This document shows, in pieces, positions 7,287 to 14,064 of a DNA stretch of 14,064 bases. Below the pieces are notes generated by a model. That model did not search any database and was not told where the DNA came from. It saw only the letters and a list, made by a program, of their open reading frames with translations. The stretch's first letter is position 1; every line of letters starts with the position of its first letter. The DNA is from Desulfofustis sp. (GTDB lineage Bacteria > Desulfobacterota > Desulfobulbia > Desulfobulbales > Desulfocapsaceae): the NCBI GenBank assembly GCA_029287755.1, contig JARFQM010000196.1:1-14064 (forward strand). Direction: 5' to 3'. The position numbers and the translations under genes are program-made.

Positions 7287-7476
7287 TTTGCAATGGTACT
7301 ATAATTTTGTCTGCTCTTCGATAAAAATATATGGGTTTCACTTCAGCCAGGTGGATGTTCTCTCTGGAGCTGGTATTATCTTGATGAAGCGGGTCGCTTC
7401 GCAAAGACGAGACCGGAAAACTATCGCTCACCGCACTGGCCCGGCATGCAGCCAATATCAGCAGTTGAGAGGAGAG

Positions 7477-7722
7477 ATGGAAGAGCTCATTTGCCACTGT
7501 TTCAACTACACATTTTCCGACATCGAAGCAGATGTAAAAAAGAATGGGAAATCAACGATTGAAGAGAGGATTGCTTCTGAAAAGAGGGCGGGAAGCTGTC
7601 AGTGCGAAACCAGGAACCCCAAAGGCAGGTGATGTCTTGGTGATGTCCGCAGGGCTGTGGACTCAGTAATGAAAGCCGAAGGCATCTCCGGAAGAGTCAC
7701 ACTTCCGTTCAAGCAATCATAG
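7477..7722 (+). CDS. Selenoprotein: BFD/CopZ-like [2Fe-2S] domain with selenocysteine at codon 52
   Basis: The frame from the ATG at 7477 reaches an in-frame TGA at 7630-7632 (codon 52), continues as CLGDVRRAVDSVMKAEG and so on, and stops at TAG 7720-7722 (81 residues). The N-terminal part has ICHCF (Cys6, Cys8), a helical stretch with STIEERI, GSCQC (Cys41, Cys43) and NPKGR. Together with the part after the TGA it matches my recollection of the BFD-like [2Fe-2S] domain of iron-sulfur metallochaperones of the archaeal CopZ type, where this place reads NPxGRCCLGDVRRAV. The TGA replaces the first Cys of that CC pair, and a SECIS-like hairpin follows. These points favour selenocysteine over a nonsense mutation. 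The protein is small and cytoplasmic, with no signal peptide. AGGAG lies only 2 nt before the ATG, with GAGAGG slightly further off. It is divergent from arsR, so a role in arsenic or metal handling is possible but unproven. The CopZ metal-binding domains are absent. Confidence 0.8.
7642..7664 (+). promoter_or_regulatory. Bacterial SECIS-like hairpin for selenocysteine insertion
   Basis: Inside the selenoprotein reading frame, GTCCGC (7645-7650) pairs with GTGGAC (7657-7662) in six pairs including one G-U. Two more pairs (GA with TC) lie beyond a bulged U at 7644. The loop AGGGCU (7651-7656) has G at its second position, and 17-18 nt separate the UGA from the loop. Known bacterial SECIS elements have a short apical stem, a small loop with an early G, and similar spacing, so SelB could bind here. 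Codons within the hairpin also encode the conserved GDVRRAVD stretch. Confidence 0.7.
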
Positions 7723-7807
7723 ATCGCTGAGATGCTCATGAACACAGGGAATGTAGAGGTATCGGGGCTATTGTCTCTTGCCTGCTGACTGCTTCCTGCT
7801 CTAGAGG

Positions 7808-7855
7808 ACCGGCTGTCTTTGTCACCTTCAAAGAGAGGGTTAAGAAGCAGCCGGT
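7808..7855. terminator. Inverted repeat between convergent genes, possible bidirectional terminator
   Basis: ACCGGCTG (7808-7815) and CAGCCGGT (7848-7855) are a perfect 8-bp inverted repeat, with CTTTG (7817-7821) and CAAAG (7829-7833) as an inner arm. The structure overlaps the last codons and stop of metF and lies between the convergent metF and selenoprotein genes. No U-tract follows on either strand, so it is not a classic intrinsic terminator. Confidence 0.3.
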
Positions 7856-8739
7856 GTCAACCCAGCCGACGCCATGATTTCCGGCACCAGCTCCTCTTTA
7901 CCGATAGCCATTATGTGAACCCCGTCACAGATATTTTCGGAGTGAATCTGGTTGATCATGCGCCCGGCAATTTCGATTCCCTTGGCTATCGCGCCCCCCT
8001 TGGGCGCCCCGGCTATTTCATCGATTAACGGCTGGGGGACATTGACGCCGGCAATGTTTTTATTCATGAACCTGGCCATCGGCGCCGAGGTCAGCAGGAT
8101 TATGCCAGCCAGAATCTTGACCTTGAATTGTCGGGCATAGTTCATGAAGTCCTTCAGTTTCTCAAGGTCATACACTGCCTGGGTTTGAATGAATTCTGCG
8201 CCGGCCTCTATTTTCTTCTCAAATTTGATCAGTTGGGGTTCGAGGGGGTTTGCCTCAGGAGTGACAATGGCGCCGGCACAAAAAGAGGGAGAGCCGTCCA
8301 GATCGTTTCCACCGAGGTCTCTGCCTTTCTCCAGGGTTCTGGCGGCGGCCACGAGTTGACTGGAGTCAAGATCGAAGACGCCTTTGGCAGTCTTGTGATC
8401 GCCCAGCATGACCGAATCACCGGTGAGGCAGAGCACATTGTTGATTCCACGGCTTGCCGCAAACAAAAGGTCTGCCTGCAGCGCCAACCGATTACGGTCC
8501 CTGCAGGTCATTTGCAGTATCGGTTCGCCCCCCATTTCCTTGACCAGAAGAGCGCCGCCTATCGAAGGAAAGCGCATGACGGAACTCTGATGATCCGTAA
8601 GATTCATGGCGTCGACCTTGTCTTTCAGCAAATCGATATGGTGGCCGGTCTGCTCCAGGTTCAGCCCTTTCGGGGGAGCTACTTCGCAAGTCACGACAAA
8701 CTTTCCTGAATCAAGTGCGTTTCTGAATGAGGAGATCAT
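7840..8739 (-). CDS. metF: Methylenetetrahydrofolate reductase, MetF family
   Basis: MetF reduces 5,10-methylene- to 5-methyl-tetrahydrofolate using FAD. The 299-residue chain is one TIM barrel with family motifs: FVVTCEVAPPKG at the N-terminus (the catalytic Glu is in this strand), NLTDHQSSVMR, ILQMTCRDRNR, NVLCLTGDS, and AGAEFIQTQAVYD in the FAD/folate region. It is the last gene of its operon, 32 nt after metV. In anaerobes of the acetogen type this short MetF works as a complex with MetV, and electrons arrive from partner subunits rather than directly from NADH as in E. coli. The adjacent NuoE/NuoF-GltD genes are obvious candidate partners here. An AAGGA about 10 nt before the ATG is the likely ribosome-binding site. 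Confidence 0.93.
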   Translation of the reverse strand: MISSFRNALDSGKFVVTCEVAPPKGLNLEQTGHHIDLLKDKVDAMNLTDHQSSVMRFPSIGGALLVKEMGGEPILQMTCRDRNRLALQADLLFAASRGINNVLCLTGDSVMLGDHKTAKGVFDLDSSQLVAAARTLEKGRDLGGNDLDGSPSFCAGAIVTPEANPLEPQLIKFEKKIEAGAEFIQTQAVYDLEKLKDFMNYARQFKVKILAGIILLTSAPMARFMNKNIAGVNVPQPLIDEIAGAPKGGAIAKGIEIAGRMINQIHSENICDGVHIMAIGKEELVPEIMASAGLTPAAS

Positions 8740-8771
8740 AGCCGTATGGTCCTTTTTCGAAGAGTTGCTGA

Positions 8772-9425
8772 TTATGATTCTGACATTTCATATTTGCCCG
8801 GCGTCGGTTCACCCAGAAAATTTCTCGGGCCCTGCAGTTTGCGCATGGAATCCAGTCGGCCGAGCTCTTTCAGCCTGTTGTATATCAGCGTCCAGGCACA
8901 ATCCTTGTTGCTGTCTATTTCGCACCTGCCCTGATTGGTCCCGCCGCACGGCCCGTTTATAAGCCCCTTATGGCAGGCAGTGACCGGGCATATGCCCCCG
9001 GTTTCGCCTATCACACAGGTGCCGCACTGGGTGCAGATCTCATTGAACTGGCCGGAACCGCTTTCTTTGCCGATGAAGAGCGTATCAAGGGCAGGAACCA
9101 CCATTCTCTTGAGCTGGCTTGAAACGGTCTGGACCCCGAAGGCGCAGGTCATGATCAGCAGGGCATCCGCCTGCTCGATCCTGCCGAGTTCCTCTGCCAG
9201 TATTTCAGATGTCAGGTTGTCGCAGGCCACCGGAACAACCACCTTGCCGGTAACGAGCTTGCCTGCCTCCAGCAGGGTGTCCTTCATGGCAGCAACTTCA
9301 GGTGCGCCACCGGTTCGAGTGAGGGTCACGCAGGTGCCGCAGCCGATAATGAAAATTCGATTCAGCCCTTCAAGCAGACGGAAGATCTCTTCTTCTGATT
9401 TGGGTTTGGTGATCGACCTGATCAT
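8772..9425 (-). CDS. metV: MetV, cysteine-rich partner subunit of methylenetetrahydrofolate reductase
   Basis: This 217-residue protein is MetV-like. The N-terminal half resembles a flavin- or cluster-binding domain with IIGCGTC (Cys29, Cys32), VPVACDN and LLIMTCAFG. The C-terminal half carries the MTHFR C-terminal domain: C131-x2-C134-x2-C137, then ICPVTACHKGLINGPCGG and RCEIDSNKDCAWTLIYNRL, with Cys146, 151, 160, 168 and 176. In Moorella-type enzymes MetV binds metal and Fe-S centres and passes electrons to MetF. It starts 2 nt after the NuoF-GltD stop, with its Shine-Dalgarno (GGAGGAGAG) inside the end of that gene, so the two should be translationally coupled. This tight link supports a shared complex. 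Confidence 0.9.
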   Translation of the reverse strand: MIRSITKPKSEEEIFRLLEGLNRIFIIGCGTCVTLTRTGGAPEVAAMKDTLLEAGKLVTGKVVVPVACDNLTSEILAEELGRIEQADALLIMTCAFGVQTVSSQLKRMVVPALDTLFIGKESGSGQFNEICTQCGTCVIGETGGICPVTACHKGLINGPCGGTNQGRCEIDSNKDCAWTLIYNRLKELGRLDSMRKLQGPRNFLGEPTPGKYEMSES

Positions 9426-9427
9426 GA

Positions 9428-12400
9428 TTATCTCTCCTCCAGATCACATCTTAAGCAGCGTGCAGCTTCGATACGCGCCTGTTCTTCGGTGAACCCCTTT
9501 TCAACTTCACGAAAATCCCTGGACCTGAGCGTCGGATTTTCCACTTTGATTTGGATCCTCGGCATTTCCTCTGTCGACTCGGATTCCAGGGCAAGTCCCG
9601 CGGTTTCAAAAAACTGTGTTTTCTCATCGACAATCTGCACTGGTCCTTTTATGCCGGACAGGTAGTGATCAATGGCGATCGCCGCCCTTCTGCCTGAGGC
9701 AATGGCGGAAATCACCGTGGTCGGGCCGGTGATAAAATCTCCACCCGCAAAGATGCCTGCCACATTTGTGGTCAAGCTGTTCTTGTCCACCTCAAGACTG
9801 CCCCACAGAGACCGCTCCAGCTGGCTCTCTTTGGAGATGAAGGAAACATCCGGGGCCTGGCCGACGGCGATGAGAACGGCGTCGGCGTCCACCTTCAGAA
9901 GCTGCTCCGGGTCTTCTTTGACATATGAAGTGCCGTCCTGTTCAAAGATTGTTCTGCTGCCCACGAATTCGATGCCGGTCACCTTGGCGTTATCGTGAAG
10001 GATTCTCCGGGGTGACCAGAACGGCTTGATGATGACACCCTCCTCAACGGCTTCCTCGATATCTTTTTTCCAGGCGGGCATCTCATCAACGCCACGACGG
10101 TAATAGATGTGAACGTCATGGGCCCCGACCCGCAACGCGGTTCTGGCCGTATCAAAGGCGACATTGCCGCCGCCAATAACGACTGCCTTGCCGGCAAGTG
10201 GTATCTTTTCCCCGCAGCGGATATCTGTTAAAAACGGCAGCCCGTAGTACACTCCGTCCAGGTTGAGTTCTTCTCCGGGGATTCCCATTTGCTTGCTGGC
10301 TTGAGCCCCGGCGGCGATGAACACGGCACTGAAGCCCTCCCGCAGGAGCTGGTTCACCGTATGCGAGGCATCGATGGGCGCGTTGTAATGAATATCTATG
10401 CCGCAGCTCTCGATGTAGTTAACCTCCTCCTCTATGACTTCCCGGGGCAGCCGGAATTCGGGCACGGCGATACCCAGCATCCCCCCGGCTACCTGCTGAG
10501 ACTCGAAGACATGCGCTTTATAGCCCATCTGGGAAAGGAAGTAGGCACAGGTCAGCCCAGCCGGGCCGGCGCCGACCACGGCAATCTTCTGGGATTTGCT
10601 GACCGGGAACGGCTTTTCGGCCATACCGATATTCTCAAAATACCAATCCGAGGCAAACCGCTTGAGCGTCCTGATGGCAATAGCTTCATCAAGCTCACCC
10701 CGGCGGCACTTGGTTTCACAGGGATGAATGCAGATGCGGCCGCAGACGGCGGGGAAGGGATTTCGTTCCCTTATGATGTCGACGGCCTGCTTGTAGTTGC
10801 CGCAGGCGATGGCGGCAACATAGTTGGGAACATCGATGCCGGCCGGGCAGGCATGCTGGCAGGCGGAGATGACCATGGAATCGCAAACCGCTCCGGAACA
10901 GCGACGCTCCCTGATATGGTCTTCGTATTCCCTGGTGAAATATTTCAGGGTGGAAATGGCAGGTTTGGCGCAGGTCTGGCCAAGCCCGCATAGTGAGGTG
11001 GTGGTAATGGTGTCGCCCAGGTCTTTGATGGCCTGAATATCTTTCATCCGGCCCTCGCCATTGGTGATCTTTGTCAATATTTTCAGGAGCTGGGTGGTCC
11101 CCAACCGGCAGGGCGCGCATTTTCCGCACGATTCGGACTGGGTGAAACTGAGGAAAAAACGGGCGATTTCCACCATGCAGTTGTTCTCATCCATCACCAC
11201 CATGCCGCCTGAACCCATAATGGCGCCGATTCTCTGCAGCGTGTCATAGTCGATGGGCAGATTGAGAAATTGTTTCGGAACGCAGCCGCCCGAGGGGCCG
11301 CCCATCTGCACCGCTTTAAATTCCCTGCCCTGGGGAATGCCTCCTCCGATGTCGTAGACCACATCTTTGATGGTTACCCCTATGGGAACCTCGACCAGGC
11401 CGGTATTGTTGACCTTTCCAGCCAGAGAGAAGATTTTGGTGCCCTTGCTTTTTTCAGTGCCGACCTGACCATACCAGGCGGACCCGTTGCTGATGATCAG
11501 GGGAATATTGGCAAAGGTTTCCACGTTGTTGATATTGGACGGCTTGCCGTCCAGTCCCTGCTGGGCCGGAAACGGCGGTCTAGCCGTCGGCATGCCGCGC
11601 TTTCCCTCGATGGACGCCATCAGGGCCGTCTCCTCCCCGCAAACAAAAGCCCCCGCCCCCATCTTCAGGGAGAGTTGAAAGTCAAACCCCGTGCCCAGAA
11701 TGTTCTCACCCAGAAGCCCCAGCTGCTCGAGCTGATCCAGGGCAATGGTGAGATGCTCGACCGCGATCGGGTACTCTTCCCGCACATAGATGTACCCGTA
11801 AGAGGCACCGATGGCATAGGCGCCAATCAGCATGCCCTCCAGCACGGCATGAGGATCTCCTTCCAGCATGGCCCGGTCCATAAAGGCGCCCGGATCTCCT
11901 TCGTCACCATTGCAGATGATATATTTCGGCTGGCCTTCAGCCTGGCGGGCAAACTTCCATTTGAGTCCGGTGGGAAAACCCGCACCGCCGCGCCCCCCGA
12001 TGCCGGCCGCACGCACCTCCTCGATCACCTGCTCCGGATTCATCTTGGTCAACGCCTTGACAATGGCCTGATAGCCGCCGGCCGCAATATAATCTTCCAC
12101 CCTGGTCGGATCGATCCGTCCGCACCGCTGCAAAACCCTCTTTTCCTGCTTGGCATAAAAGGGGATTTGATTGAGGTAATAGACAGGCGCTTTCGACTTC
12201 GGGTCCTTGTAGGCCAACCGTTCGATCAGCTGGTTTTTTTTCAGGGTCAGCGCCACGATCTCCCCGGCATCGTCCGGCGTCACTTCCTGGTATTGAATGC
12301 CCAGCGGATCGATGGCGATAACCGGTGCTTTGGCGCAAAATCCGTGGCAGCCTGTCGAGCGGACCTCTACAGTATCCGACAGACCCTGGTGCCTGACTTC

Positions 12401-12547
12401 TTCCGCCAGCGCGTCTCTCACCGAGGCTGCGCCATAGGCGCGACAGCCGGTCATGCAGACGTGTACCACCGGTCTATCCGGGGCGCTTTTTGACAGGATC
12501 CTGTTGCGAAGCCACTCAAATTGTCCGATTGATGACAGCTTCTCCAT
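9428..12547 (-). CDS. NuoF-GltD fusion: NAD(P)-dependent flavin/Fe-S electron-transfer subunit
   Basis: The 1039 residues divide into: (a) a thioredoxin-fold [2Fe-2S] domain at about 25-110 (C31-x3-C35, C67-x3-C71), like HndB; (b) a NuoF/HydB core at about 125-545 with the NADH/FMN motif GRGGAGFPTG at 185-194, NGDEGDPGAFMDR, GAGAFVCGEETAL, and a [4Fe-4S] site of C474, C477, C480 and C520; (c) a GltD/NfnB-like module from about 555, with Fe-S cysteines 563, 567, 602, 606, 610 and 614, the FAD motif GAGPAG at 659-664, the pyridine-nucleotide motif GGGNVAFDTARTA at 792-804, and a C-terminal CLRC at 1031-1034. The usual HydB C-terminal ferredoxin domain is replaced by the GltD part. The protein thus has two flavin and two nucleotide sites, as in the Sporomusa-type Stn transhydrogenase. 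It lies 3 nt after nuoE and 2 nt before metV. It probably exchanges electrons between NAD(P)H, Fe-S carriers and the flanking dehydrogenase or MetVF. Confidence 0.92.
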   Translation of the reverse strand: MEKLSSIGQFEWLRNRILSKSAPDRPVVHVCMTGCRAYGAASVRDALAEEVRHQGLSDTVEVRSTGCHGFCAKAPVIAIDPLGIQYQEVTPDDAGEIVALTLKKNQLIERLAYKDPKSKAPVYYLNQIPFYAKQEKRVLQRCGRIDPTRVEDYIAAGGYQAIVKALTKMNPEQVIEEVRAAGIGGRGGAGFPTGLKWKFARQAEGQPKYIICNGDEGDPGAFMDRAMLEGDPHAVLEGMLIGAYAIGASYGYIYVREEYPIAVEHLTIALDQLEQLGLLGENILGTGFDFQLSLKMGAGAFVCGEETALMASIEGKRGMPTARPPFPAQQGLDGKPSNINNVETFANIPLIISNGSAWYGQVGTEKSKGTKIFSLAGKVNNTGLVEVPIGVTIKDVVYDIGGGIPQGREFKAVQMGGPSGGCVPKQFLNLPIDYDTLQRIGAIMGSGGMVVMDENNCMVEIARFFLSFTQSESCGKCAPCRLGTTQLLKILTKITNGEGRMKDIQAIKDLGDTITTTSLCGLGQTCAKPAISTLKYFTREYEDHIRERRCSGAVCDSMVISACQHACPAGIDVPNYVAAIACGNYKQAVDIIRERNPFPAVCGRICIHPCETKCRRGELDEAIAIRTLKRFASDWYFENIGMAEKPFPVSKSQKIAVVGAGPAGLTCAYFLSQMGYKAHVFESQQVAGGMLGIAVPEFRLPREVIEEEVNYIESCGIDIHYNAPIDASHTVNQLLREGFSAVFIAAGAQASKQMGIPGEELNLDGVYYGLPFLTDIRCGEKIPLAGKAVVIGGGNVAFDTARTALRVGAHDVHIYYRRGVDEMPAWKKDIEEAVEEGVIIKPFWSPRRILHDNAKVTGIEFVGSRTIFEQDGTSYVKEDPEQLLKVDADAVLIAVGQAPDVSFISKESQLERSLWGSLEVDKNSLTTNVAGIFAGGDFITGPTTVISAIASGRRAAIAIDHYLSGIKGPVQIVDEKTQFFETAGLALESESTEEMPRIQIKVENPTLRSRDFREVEKGFTEEQARIEAARCLRCDLEER

Positions 12548-12550
12548 GTC

Positions 12551-13036
12551 TTACTCATCTCCCTCTGGTTTTCGGTACTCACCGAGAACACTGGTAACCT
12601 TGGTCGGGTTCAATTTTCCGTAGTATTCGCGATCGACCATCATGGCCGGTGCCAGGAAACAGGCACCCAGACAGGCTGCAGTTTCAAGGGTGAACTGATA
12701 ATCGGGGCTTGTTTCCCCCTCCTCGAGGTTAAGGTCTTTCTTGATTACCCGCAGAATGGATTTCCCCCCCTTGACGTGGCAGGCGGTCCCCCGGCAGACC
12801 TTGAGTACGCATTTACCTCGTGGCTCGGTGGAAAAGCCCGCATAGAAGGTGACGACTCCCTGGACATGGCTGGGGTAGAGATCAAGGGCTTCGGCGACGG
12901 CCTCAATGGTTTCCGGAGGGATATAGCCGAAGCGCTCCTGCACTTCTTGAAGCAGGGGGATCAGTCCCCATTTTTTCTGGGCATGCTTTTCTATGATTTC
13001 CGCAAACCTGTCCCAGTCAATTTCAGTCGCTTTCAT
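12551..13036 (-). CDS. NuoE-like [2Fe-2S] subunit
   Basis: The 161-residue chain has the NuoE/HydC/HndA fold: an N-terminal helical part with GLIPLLQEVQERFGYIP, then SHVQGVVTFYAGF, and a thioredoxin-like domain with [2Fe-2S] ligands C81-x4-C86 and C122-x3-C126 (CRGTAC and ACLGAC). It passes electrons between the NuoF flavin site and the other subunits. It sits 13 nt after the molybdopterin subunit and 3 nt before the NuoF-GltD gene, so all three should form one complex. The ribosome-binding site is a modest GAG-rich stretch. Family assignment is firm; the partner dehydrogenase is judged from neighbours. Confidence 0.93.
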   Translation of the reverse strand: MKATEIDWDRFAEIIEKHAQKKWGLIPLLQEVQERFGYIPPETIEAVAEALDLYPSHVQGVVTFYAGFSTEPRGKCVLKVCRGTACHVKGGKSILRVIKKDLNLEEGETSPDYQFTLETAACLGACFLAPAMMVDREYYGKLNPTKVTSVLGEYRKPEGDE

Positions 13037-13049
13037 CTCTCGTCTCTTC

Positions 13050-14064
13050 TCATCTGTCCATGATCATGGTTTCGGCCTTGTCAATCGCAACCGCACAGGA
13101 GCTCCAGCCGCCTGAGTCATTCTCAAGCAGCGAGTCCAAACGCAGCAGGCGCCGCGCTTCGTTGGCTTCAAAGGCAGTGGGAATATAAATATGCCCGGCT
13201 TCGACCTTGGGGTTGATCCTGATCTTTCTTTCGATCTTGCCGGCCGCCGATGTGACCCTGATTCTGTCGTTGTCGGCCAGGCTCATCTTCTCCGCGTCGG
13301 CCGGCGCGACTTCGATTTCCCCTTGTTCGTCGCCTGCTCTGATCCGGGAGGATTGCTCCGTCCTGGTACCGCTGCCGAGATGGAAGCGAAGCGAACGGAA
13401 AAAGGCGGTAAACGGGTAGCGATCGTCAGCTTCCGTTTCTGTACTCGCGGCAACCGGGGAAAAGCGGATCTGTTCTTCGGCCAGGCTGTCCTCCGGCTGC
13501 GCTTTTTCTCGTATCCATATCGGGTGTTTGCAGGCAGCGCCGTCGGAGTAGCTGGTGATCACGCTGCTGATCTCCTTCCTGATTTGCTGGTGGGAGCCCG
13601 TGTTGCCGGGTGCCGCCAGTTTTTCCGCAAACAGCGTCAGGATCTCCAGATCTGGTTTGCCAAGTCCGGGCGGTGGCACGGCCGGGGAGAAACATTGAAT
13701 TTTCCCTTCCATATTGGTGAAGCTGCCGGCCTTTTCCGAAAACGCGGCCGCAGGCAGGACCACGTCGGCGATGCCGGCCGTTTCACTGAATAAGATGTCC
13801 TGGACGATAAGACATTTGAGGGATTTCAGAGCGTTGAGCAGAAGATCCGGCTGCGGGAGACTGCGCAGAGGGTTTTCTCCCATGATATAGAGGGCCTTGA
13901 GCCGACCATTTTCGGCACTTTTGATCATCTCCAACAAATCCATGCCCCGGGACTCCGGAATCTCGACCCCCCAGGCCTGTTCCCATCTCGCCCGATCCCC
14001 GGATCGTTCAACTTTGAGGCGGCCCGGCAGGGCGTCCGGCACCGCCCCCATATCCCATGCCCCG
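13050..14064 (-). CDS. Molybdopterin oxidoreductase, formate dehydrogenase alpha/NuoG-like, C-terminal part
   Basis: The frame stays open to the right edge (reading GAWDMGAVPDALPG at the junction), so the N-terminus, Fe-S domains and catalytic residue lie outside. What is visible is the end of the molybdopterin-binding domain (ALYIMGENPLRSLP, DILFSETAGIADVVLPAAAFSEKAGSFTNMEGKIQ) and the MopB C-terminal barrel (GEIEVAPADAEKMSLADNDRIRVTSAAGKIERK, then AGHIYIPTAFEANEARRL and SSCAVAIDKAE). These fit NAD-linked formate dehydrogenase alpha subunits, and also NuoG-like proteins. The NuoE and NuoF neighbours and MetV/MetF favour a cytoplasmic formate dehydrogenase that could reduce CO2 to formate. 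Since selenocysteine is apparently used in this genome, the active-site residue may be Cys or Sec, but it is not in view. The barrel contains a poorly conserved insertion at about residues 178-205 of the visible part. Confidence 0.85.
   Translation of the reverse strand, partial: GAWDMGAVPDALPGRLKVERSGDRARWEQAWGVEIPESRGMDLLEMIKSAENGRLKALYIMGENPLRSLPQPDLLLNALKSLKCLIVQDILFSETAGIADVVLPAAAFSEKAGSFTNMEGKIQCFSPAVPPPGLGKPDLEILTLFAEKLAAPGNTGSHQQIRKEISSVITSYSDGAACKHPIWIREKAQPEDSLAEEQIRFSPVAASTETEADDRYPFTAFFRSLRFHLGSGTRTEQSSRIRAGDEQGEIEVAPADAEKMSLADNDRIRVTSAAGKIERKIRINPKVEAGHIYIPTAFEANEARRLLRLDSLLENDSGGWSSCAVAIDKAETMIMDR

Noticed and set aside
7282..7305. Plus-strand promoter TTGACT ... TATAAT for the selenoprotein gene
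   Set aside because: The spacing is only 12 nt, too short for a sigma-70 promoter; the -10 alone was kept as a remark.
7386..7400. Hairpin GAAGCG-GGT-CGCTTC in the selenoprotein leader
   Set aside because: The stem is only 6 bp with no conserved context or U-tract; no role can be argued from one sequence.
7111..7476. In-frame extension upstream of the selenoprotein ATG
   Set aside because: It overlaps arsR, its promoter and the operator antisense; the conserved domain begins right at the ATG at 7477, which has a purine-rich ribosome-binding site.
7630..7632. The TGA as a simple nonsense mutation or pseudogene
   Set aside because: The downstream frame keeps the family motif, the TGA falls exactly on an expected Cys, and a SECIS-like hairpin follows; selenocysteine is the better reading.
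11270..12493. Long plus-strand frame of 407 codons inside the NuoF-GltD gene
   Set aside because: It is antisense to a clearly conserved coding sequence, its product has no recognisable domain, and it is explained by high-GC codon usage on the other strand.
1..14064. CRISPR arrays, tRNA or rRNA genes, insertion sequences
   Set aside because: Reading both strands showed no regularly spaced repeats, transposase genes or RNA-gene signatures.

Overview
The window looks like a chromosomal segment of a strictly anaerobic, selenocysteine-using bacterium, most likely a deltaproteobacterium (Desulfobacterota, for example a sulfate or sulfur metaboliser of the Desulfobulbales type). The basis is gene content: a MetF/MetV pair, a flavin-rich NuoE/NuoF electron-transfer module beside a molybdopterin oxidoreductase, a tandem PhnD-like binding protein next to a sensor kinase, and one apparent selenoprotein gene. 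The taxon is an inference; no rRNA is present.

Layout. (1) 1-2910, minus strand: a secreted tandem PhnD-like binding protein followed 10 nt later by a membrane histidine kinase that runs off the left edge; together they look like an oxyanion or small-ligand sensing pair. (2) 3239-4897, plus strand: a molybdenum-cofactor (Moco) riboswitch, moaA, a short moeA-like N-terminal remnant and a MOSC-domain gene. (3) 4941-7218, minus strand: an arsenic resistance operon arsR-acr3-arsC (transcribed in that order), with a promoter/operator palindrome in front of arsR. (4) 7477-7722, plus strand, divergent from arsR: an 81-residue BFD/CopZ-like [2Fe-2S] protein whose reading frame crosses an in-frame UGA. 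The UGA falls exactly where I expect a conserved cysteine, and a SECIS-like hairpin lies just downstream. Ordinary gene calling ends this gene at the UGA and would lose it. (5) 7840-14064, minus strand: a tightly packed operon encoding a formate-dehydrogenase/NuoG-like molybdopterin subunit (cut by the right edge), a NuoE-like subunit, a 1039-residue NuoF-GltD fusion, MetV and MetF.

How the genes fit together. The right-hand operon joins formate/CO2 and NAD(P)H electron chemistry to methylene-tetrahydrofolate reduction, as in the methyl branch of the Wood-Ljungdahl pathway. MoaA and the MOSC protein serve the molybdenum/tungsten cofactor that such a dehydrogenase needs. The ars operon removes arsenic by reducing arsenate (ArsC) and exporting arsenite (Acr3). 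The selenoprotein may be a redox or metallochaperone accessory of the ars cluster, but that link rests only on its divergent position and the operator between the two units.

The strongest candidate for something overlooked is the selenoprotein at 7477-7722. Next is the FDH/NuoE/NuoF-GltD/MetV/MetF operon as a possible flavin-based electron-bifurcating assembly.
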